Source: Hemicordylus capensis (taxonomy: Eukaryota > Chordata > Lepidosauria > Squamata > Cordylidae). Taken from it: DNA of 64,000 bases. Below the pieces are notes generated by a model. It ran no database searches. It had not been told where the DNA came from and saw only the letters and a list, made by a program, of their open reading frames with translations. Where the stretch lies: assembly GCF_027244095.1 (NCBI RefSeq), contig NC_069657.1, forward strand, positions 149,726,857-149,790,856. The letters are read 5' to 3'. The translations under genes were made by a program, and so were the position numbers. Numbering within the stretch: the stretch's first letter is position 1; each line of letters starts with the position of its first letter. Shown here in pieces: positions 57,134-64,000 of this stretch.

Positions 57134-58175
57134 TAGTGGTGAGTCCGAACCGGTCCGGCGGCCATTCTAAGGAATGGCCGAACTGCCGGACCGGTTCGGC
57201 TCTTGGTGGTTCGGGTCCGGGTGGGGGGTATGACTTTAAGGGCGGGAGGGCTTGCTTACCCCTCCCGCCTCTTCGGCCCCCTCCAGCGCCCATATTTAAC
57301 TTAAAAGCGGGGCGCTGGAAACCAGCCGCCCCCGCCGCCGCTACCGCTGCCCCCCTGAGCAGATTAACAATTAAGGGTGCCCCTGCCGTCGCCCGCCCGC
57401 CCACCCGCCAGCCCGCCAGCCAGCCCTCCCTCCCAGCTGCCCGCCCGCCCGAGTGTGACCTTACCCAATGCTTGAAGTAAACGAGAGGAGCTACCGAACG
57501 GAGCTCCTCTCGTTAGCAAGGCCTCCAGAAGACTGAAGGCGCTTTGCGCGCGCATGCGCGCATGCGCGCACCGTAAAGGACGCCGGAGGCCCGGTCTACC
57601 CGCCGGGAAAAGGCCGGGTAGACCGGGCCTCCGATCGCCGGAGGCCCGGTTTACCCTGCCGGGCCGGGTAGACCAGGCCTCCGGCGATCGGAGGCCCGGT
57701 CTACCCGGCCTTTTCCCGGCGGGTAGACCGGGCCTCCGGCGTCCTTTGCGGTGCGCGCAAAGCGCGCACGCAAAGCGCCTTCAGTCTTCTGGAGGCCTTG
57801 CTAACGAGAGGAGCTCCGTTCGGTAGCTCCTCTCGTTTACTTCAAGCATTGGGTAAGGACACACTCGGGCGGGCGGGCAGCTGGGAGGGAGGGCTGGCTG
57901 GCTGGCTGGCGGGCGGGCGACGGCAGGGGTACCCTTAATTGTTAATCTGCTCGGGGGGGCAGCGGTAGCGGCGGCGGGGGCGGCTGGTTTCCAGCGCCCC
58001 GCTTTTAAGTTAAATATGGGCGCTGGAGGGGGCCGAAGAGGCGGGAGGGGTAAGCAAGCCCTCCCGCCCTTAAAGTCATACCCCCCACCCGGACCCGAAC
58101 CACCAAGAGCCGAACCGGTCCGGCAGTTCGGCCATTCCTTAGAATGGCCGCCGGACCGGTTCGGACTCACCACTA
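57134..58175. repeat. Near-perfect 1.04-kb palindrome (fold-back element)
   Basis: Two arms of about 520 bases meet near 57655 with almost no spacer. The outer ends are tagtggtgagtccgaaccgg and its inverse, and the arms stay almost identical throughout, including the CCGG-rich core (gcctccgatcgccggaggcc). It is very GC-rich, with many CpGs and a CGCATGCG alternating stretch near 57548-57570. Short open frames exist in both arms but mirror each other and carry no known domain. The GGTGAGTCCGAACCGGTCCGG ends resemble hAT-like reptile fold-backs, but flanking 8-mers (cccagaac, ctgctgaa) do not match. Confidence 0.9.
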
Positions 58176-58394
58176 CTGCTGAAGAGCCACAGGCAGCCCC
58201 AGTGCTATGAAGAATGAGAGACTGTGTAAGCAGCTCTATCACAGCCCTCTTTGCCGCAACTGGAATAACTGTAGTAGCACGGCGGGTGCAACTGCTCATT
58301 CTTCAGAATGCTCTCTCTCATTATCATCAGAGCTGCCTCCTCTTTGTCTACAGCACCCCAGAATGGAGCATCCTGGTGCCTGAATACTGTATGT

Positions 58395-59070
58395 CATGTT
58401 AGCCCGTATTCCAGATCAGGTAGTACAGGACAGAAATGGGACAATTACTACTTGTGATCTGGAGGGACACTATTTTCTGTTCATGCAGCCTAAGATTGCA
58501 TTAGCTTTTAAAACAGCTGCATCACACTGCTGGCTCCTGTACATCTTACTGTCCACTAAGACACTTAGTGGACACTTACTGTCCACTAAGACACTAAGAC
58601 ACTTTCACTTTCAGTACATGTGAAAGGTGCCTCTTTCACATGTACTGTTGCCAAGCCAGGTCTTCCCCATCCTGTATTTGTGCATTTGATTTTTCTCACC
58701 AAAATGCAGGACTTCACATTTGCCTCTGTTGAAATTTGTCTTGTTGGTTTTGGCCCAATAGTTGAGCCTTTGCAGATCAGATTAAAACTTGATTTTGTCT
58801 ACTAAGATATTAGTTATCCTACCCCCAACTTGATATCATCTGCAGATCTGATAAGCTTCCCTCCTGCTCCCTCCTCCAAGACATTTATGAAAACATTGAG
58901 CAGCACAGGGCCCATAACAGAGTCCTGTGGCGATACCTCCCTCCACGATGACGTGGTGCCTATCTTTAATGAGTACTCCTTTTATGGTTGTTCAACTAGC
59001 TGTGAATCCACCATCTAACCCACATTTTATGAACTTGTCTACAAGGATATTCTGGGAGATGTTGGCCCAC
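58395..59070 (-). mobile_element. CR1 LINE reverse-transcriptase fragment
   Basis: The minus strand encodes SADDIKLGVG (the FADDTKL catalytic loop), then NFNRGKCEVLHFGEKNQ, and a decayed LEYG end, all typical CR1 ORF2. It is interrupted by stops and carries a small tandem duplication (tgtccactaagacact, 58550-58600). Confidence 0.75.
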
Positions 59071-59354
59071 TTCAGCTATTATTTATAAAAGGATGGCATA
59101 TTTGGAAGTCCTGCTCCCAGCACATCACTCCTTTCCCCTTCCACACTACTCACTATTATGGCGGTCATCTGAAGAGGTGTACACGGTAAGCGTGAGGGCT
59201 GGCACTTGCATGATTGGCAGCTTGGGACCATCACAGATATGGTGTTCACCTCTTCAGATGTACATCACTGTGACTGTGTGAGTGGTGCATTGTGGGGGGT
59301 GAGTGATGGGGACAGGGGCAGGATGTTTTTCAGAAAATGAGAAGGGTAGGCATC

Positions 59355-62300
59355 AAATACAGATATAGATATAACACAAAACAAAGTACCTAATAAATAG
59401 AGATATATTTCAATAACAGAGGTAACAGAAAATAAGTATATCAAATTCCTGAACAATATAGAAAACAATAAGTGATTGTATAAAGAACAAAATGCGAGCA
59501 TATACAGAGAACTACTAATCGAGTATCAAGATATAAGAATGTACAAATGAAGACTCACACAGTGCTATTGCAAAGTTTTAGATACTTCTTCAGTTTACTC
59601 TTCAAATAGTTTCAGTTAAGATCTTAAAGTGAAAATATAGAACAATGTCTAAAAGTACCACAAATAGAAATACAGAGAAAATAAAAATCTTTACATCAGC
59701 ACTCATTTTGTTGTCCACTCCAAGCAGCAGGACTCAGTGCTACTTTGTGCTTCTATAAATCTTCATCTGATGCTAGGAGACACAATTCATGTGCTAAAAA
59801 ATGTCAATCTATCCTTAATAATAATATGAATAATTGTTTGCCCCTTCAAAGAACCTAGCTTATGATTTCACCATAAGAGAATGGATAAAACTCCAGAGTT
59901 CTTATTGTTGGGAGTAAGACAGACCTCTCTTGATGATCTTAATGTGCTAAGCCATTTAGGGATTTGAAGGTAATTACCAGAACTTTATATTTTGCCCGGA
60001 AACCTATTGGCAGCCAGTGCAGTTGCTTTGAAGCAGGTATGATATGGTCTCTCTGAGAAACCCAGGGACCAATCTAGCTGCTACATTTTGAACCAACTGA
60101 AGTTTCAGAACTACATACAAAGGCAGCCCCACATAGAGCCCCACATAGAGCCCCACATGAGTAGTCAAGTCTAGAGGTTACCAGAGAGTGCACCACAGTT
60201 CTGAGATCATTATCTTCAAGGAACAGACATAGCTGTCATGTCAACCAAAGCTGAGGGAAAACACTCCTGGCCATGGCCTCAACCTGAGAAACCAGAGTGA
60301 GGCCTGGGTCCAGAAGCACTCCCAAGCTATGCACTTGTTCCTTTGCGGGGAGTGCAACCCCAGCCAGAACTGGAAGATTTCTCACATCCCTCAAAATATG
60401 ACCCCTTGAGTACATCCATTGTGCTTGGATTCAGCTTCAATTTATTATCCCTCATCCAGTCCATTACTGCCTGTAGGGAGGCATTTAGGGGGGCTATGCC
60501 ATTTCCTGATGATAATGTCATGGAGAAATAGATGTGGGTTTCATCAGCATATTGATAATACCCTGCTCCAAATCTCCTGATGATCTCACCAGCGGATTCA
60601 TGTGGTTGTTAAAAAGCATCAGAGATAGGATGGAGACCTGAGGGACACCATAGAATAGTTTTCGTTTCAGAGAGCAACTATCTCCTAGAGACACCATCTG
60701 GAATCTACCAGAGAGATAGGAATGGTACCACTGCAAAGCAGTGCCACCTATTCCCAAATCTCCCAAGCAATCCAGAAGGATACCATGGTTGATAGGATCA
60801 AAAGCCGCAGAAAGGTCCAAAAGAACCAATAGAGTCGCACTCCCTCTGTCCATTCCTTGGTAGAGATAATCCACCAGGTCAATTAAGGCTGTCTCCACCC
60901 CATAGCCTGCTCTAAAGTCAGTTTGAAATGGATCTAAATAATCAGTATCATCCAAAACTGCCTGGAGCTGATCAGCTACCATCCTCTCAATTATCTTGCC
61001 CACTCAAGGGAGGTTGGAGACTGGCCTGTAAATTATCTTCAACGAGGGCTCTAGGGCAGGCTTCTTAAGAAAAGGTCTCACAGTTGCCTCCTTCAAACAT
61101 GGAGCCATCCTTCCCTCCCTCGGTGCGGCATTTGTGATGTCAACTTGGCTATCTCTTCATCTGTGTAGCCACATAGATCTCTTAGAGTGATTATTGCTGG
61201 GAGATTGATAGACAGCTAAGCAACAGCACATCCTATAGGAAGCTAAATAAAGATCCAAGCAACAAAATTAAATTTCTTATTAAAATAACTGTTCAGAAAG
61301 TTTTCCTATTAGGCTACATAGATGAAGCCACAAAAAACTTTCTAATGAGAGAAGAATATAGGATACCCATTTTCTATGCAATACCAAAGATGCACAAAAA
61401 TACTCTTCCTCCTCCAGAATACTCTTTCTCATGGAGAAATAGATTTGGGTGTCATCAGTATATTGATAGCACCCTGCTCCAAATCTCTGATAATATCAGG
61501 TTGGAATTCATTATTGGAACTTCTCTCAGAATATTTGAATTTTTTTCTTCATCCGTTTGAAACAAAAAGTTTAATTAAAGATACAAAATCATTTATTAAC
61601 ATTGTGGGGAATTTGACATTAGAAGAGGGTATTTTTCTGTGCACTCTAGATATGGAAGCTCAGTACCCCATGAAGGGGCTAGGAATGCAGCAGTGTTTTG
61701 TTTTTGTTTTTTGGTCACAACGTACCGATTAGTTACCTCCAACACATTTTCTTCTAGACCCTCTAGCTATTGTATTAGAAAAAATTATTTTAGACACGCT
61801 CAAGACATCTGCATTCAACAACATGGAGTGACCATGGGGAGTAAAGTAGGTCCATCTATAGCCAACGTGTTTATGTCCTTGCTGGAGTCCAAACATATTC
61901 TAAATCCAGCGGTTAATCCTTTCTTCTTCTATATACCATACTATGGGATATATATTGATGATATTTTTCTTTTGTTCAAGGGCACTACTCATTCTTTTGG
62001 ATGATTTTTAGAATGGATCAACTCTGTGGATATTCACATTAAATTTACCAGCCATATCCACCAAGATTGCATTGCTTTTTTGGATATAGTGGTGGTACGA
62101 GATGATAATAATCTTTAAGTTTCTAATTTTAGGAAGTCTATTGCAAAAAACTCCTATTTACATTACAACGGCTAGCATCCAAGACATTTAAAAAACATCC
62201 TTTCTTGTAGACAGTTTTTAAGACTACGTAGAAATTGCTCAGAGATGTCCGTCAGCACACAATTTGTGCACAGAGGTTACCCTCTCAAAACTGTTCAAAC

Positions 62301-63681
62301 AGCAGCTATTCAAACCTCTCGGAACTCTAGGAGAGAAGCATTGACCCTGGACAGTAGGAACACCTCCAGAGACAAGAGTAACAATAAGATATTTTGGTAT
62401 ATGGAATATACTCATCTATCCTATCATATTAAAAACATTATCCTGGAACATTGGCATCTTATTGAACACCTACTAAGCTGTACTCAGCGTCCCAGTATTG
62501 GATTCAGGAGGGGGCCATCTCTCAAGAACCTACTGGTTAGAGCAGACATAGGAGATTCTTTAGGTCCACAGCCTCCAAAGAGCATGGGTACCTTTAAGTG
62601 TGGTACATGCTCATCATGTGGCATACTGTATTCAAGAAGGTTCACGATTTTCACATTCAGGTACAGGCAAAATTTTTATTTTTCATATGTTTGGAACCTG
62701 CAATACAAAAACCATAATCTATATGCTTATATGTCCTTGTGACTTGTGGTATATACCTTGTGGTATATCGGTCAAACCACTCTGCCTTTGAAAATCAGAA
62801 TCTAAGAACATAGAAGCACTTCTTAAAACAACACAGGGGATACTGTTCTTGTAAAGCATTTTTGTGAATATAATCACTACAGGGAAGTTATGACAGTTGA
62901 TCAAGCACAGCCCTATAGGTTTCAGAGAACTGATATACAAAAATTATTGTCACAGAAGTAAAGGTTCCTTTTAAAGAGTGTGTTTCCTTTGGGCCTTAAC
63001 AATAAGTTGGACTTTACTGCATTTCTTTGATGTCTCTTTAAGAAGCAGAGCTCTCGTGGCTATTTACAGTAAGAGCACAAGATACAGCTATTGGTTTATT
63101 AGTCCCACCCTTTTACTCCACTTGCAGGGAGCAGTTTTACTCCCAACAATAAGAACTCTGGAGTTTTATCCTTTCTCTTATGGTGAAATTGTAAGTTAGC
63201 TTCTTTGAAGGGGCAAACAATTATTCATATATTATTATTAAGGATAGATCAACATTTTTTAATGTATGAATTGTGTCTCAGTGTCAGATGAGAATTTATA
63301 GAAGCACAAAGTAGCTCCTTGGAGTAAACAACAAAGTGAGTGCTAATGTAAGGGTTTTTGTTTTCTCTGTATTTCTATTTGTGGTACTTTTAGATGTTGT
63401 TCTATATTTTCACTTTAAGATCCTAATTGAAACTATTTGAAGAGTGAACTAAAGAAGTATCTAAAACTTTTGCAATAGTGCTGTGAGTCTTCCCTTGTAC
63501 GTTTTTATATCTTGATACTCCATTAGTCGTCATCTGTATATCCACACATTTTGTTCTTTATATAATCACTTATTGATTTCTATATTGTTCAGGAATTTGT
63601 TATACCTATTTTCTGTTATCTTTGTTATCAAAATATACTCCTCTATTTATTAGGTACTCTGTTTTGTGTTATATCTACAGC
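59355..63681 (+). mobile_element. Penelope-like element with inverted terminal repeats (fossil)
   Basis: 59355-59917 is repeated inverted at 63136-63681 (about 550 bases each), the terminal-repeat arrangement known for Penelope elements. Coding traces on the + strand include the RT segment IPIFYAIPKMHKNTLPPP (about 61360), TMGSKVGPSIANVFMSL and YIDDIFLLF (about 61830-61980), and a Cys-rich and GIY-YIG-like end (about 62590-62830). The element is broken, with several breaks, and is split near its 5' side by an L2 insertion. The arms are moderately diverged, so it is not young. Confidence 0.75.
59926..61140 (-). mobile_element. L2-type LINE inside the Penelope fossil
   Basis: The minus strand 61003-60518 encodes a reverse transcriptase core: LLVLLDLSAAFDPINHGILL, GIGGTALQWYHSYLSGR, YGVPQ. 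After a frame change comes YADETHIYFSMTLSSG, with YADE in place of the catalytic YADD, and DNKLKLNPSTMDVL. Both ends are truncated. It separates the left Penelope terminal repeat from its coding part. Confidence 0.8.
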
Positions 63682-64000
63682 AGGATGTCTTTCAATCATG
63701 TCAGACTCGAGCTACTGTCTCAGCAGCCCTTGATGTGTTCAGGGCTTCCTGGTAAACACACCTACTGGGTTCTGACATTCCCATGACACTTCTGTCCCGA
63801 TCTGAAATATACAAATAACAATTACAACCTGCCTTACAAGGCTGTTATAAGGATGACTAAGATAATGTAGCATACAGTAGGTAAAGATAGCAACCCAAGA
63901 GGGCTGAGCAGGGATGTGAACTCATCAGTTCTTTACTTCCACTCAAATGTAATCCTCAGCCAATAATACCACTCTGTCTCTCCATGTGATGAATCAAGGT

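Larger units (their letters stand above)
56557..64000 (+). other. Intron 2 of gene C, or flank, to window edge
   Basis: Contains a hAT MITE (56861), the 1-kb palindrome (57134), a CR1 RT fragment (58395), a small fold-back (about 59170-59265) and the Penelope/L2 complex (59355-63681). The last 320 bases show a SINE-like phrase (aacctgccttacaaggctgt) but no gene. Confidence 0.5.

Noticed and set aside
57136-58299. Several 110-170-residue open frames in and around the palindrome
   Set aside because: They are mirror images of one another caused by the inverted repeat and GC richness; Pro/Arg/Gly-rich composition and no domain.
1-64000. CRISPR array, bacterial operon or phage system
   Set aside because: No regularly spaced direct repeats of that kind; introns, SINEs and LINEs show vertebrate DNA.

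Overview
The window looks like a squamate reptile (lizard or snake) chromosome. The host genes are split into exons with GT/AG splice sites. The repeats include a Sauria-type SINE with a BovB-like 3' end, other tRNA- and 5S-headed SINEs, L2/CR1, L1 and R4-type LINEs, Penelope, DIRS and Gypsy fossils, and many short hAT-like DNA transposons. No bacterial-style operons, CRISPR arrays or rRNA genes are visible. The exact species cannot be read from the sequence.

Host genes: all recognisable ones belong to one family, olfactomedin-4-like secreted glycoproteins, all on the + strand. Gene A lacks its first exon (off the left edge or not recognised). It has exon 2 (825-995, CxC motif), exon 3 (3771-3986, coiled coil), exon 4 (6454-6628, coiled coil and proline-rich linker) and a terminal exon, 5A (8940-10021), with the whole olfactomedin domain and a polar tail. 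A second intact terminal exon, 5B (22975-24227), lies 14 kb downstream without any visible exons 1-4 of its own. Its acceptor phase fits the exon 4 donor. A third gene, C, starts at 47969 with a TATA box and a short signal-peptide exon, has exon 2 at 56386-56556, and runs off the right edge.

Layout: 1-10.2 kb is gene A. About 7.9-13.2 kb and 21.9-27.1 kb are two copies of a 5.3-kb block. The outer parts are about 98-99% identical, but the middle, holding the terminal exon, is much more diverged. The 8.7-kb spacer between the copies holds a Helitron-like repeat, a DIRS fossil carrying a nested SINE and R4 LINE, and a solo LTR. From 27 to 48 kb it is repeat-rich intergenic DNA: LTR-like blocks, an ERV-type solo LTR, pogo- and hAT-like MITEs, a Sauria SINE, and a Gypsy fossil with at least five nested insertions. 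From 48 to 64 kb are gene C introns with L2, CR1 and R4 fragments, a near-perfect 1-kb palindrome (57134-58175), and a Penelope fossil bounded by inverted terminal repeats and interrupted by an L2.

How the genes work together: the exons suggest secreted multimeric proteins (N-terminal CxC plus coiled coils) carrying a C-terminal olfactomedin propeller. The most interesting possibility is that one upstream gene body can splice to either of two diverged olfactomedin domains, 5A or 5B. All identities and domain calls come from reading by eye; no database or aligner was used, and repeat borders are approximate unless a target-site duplication is given.
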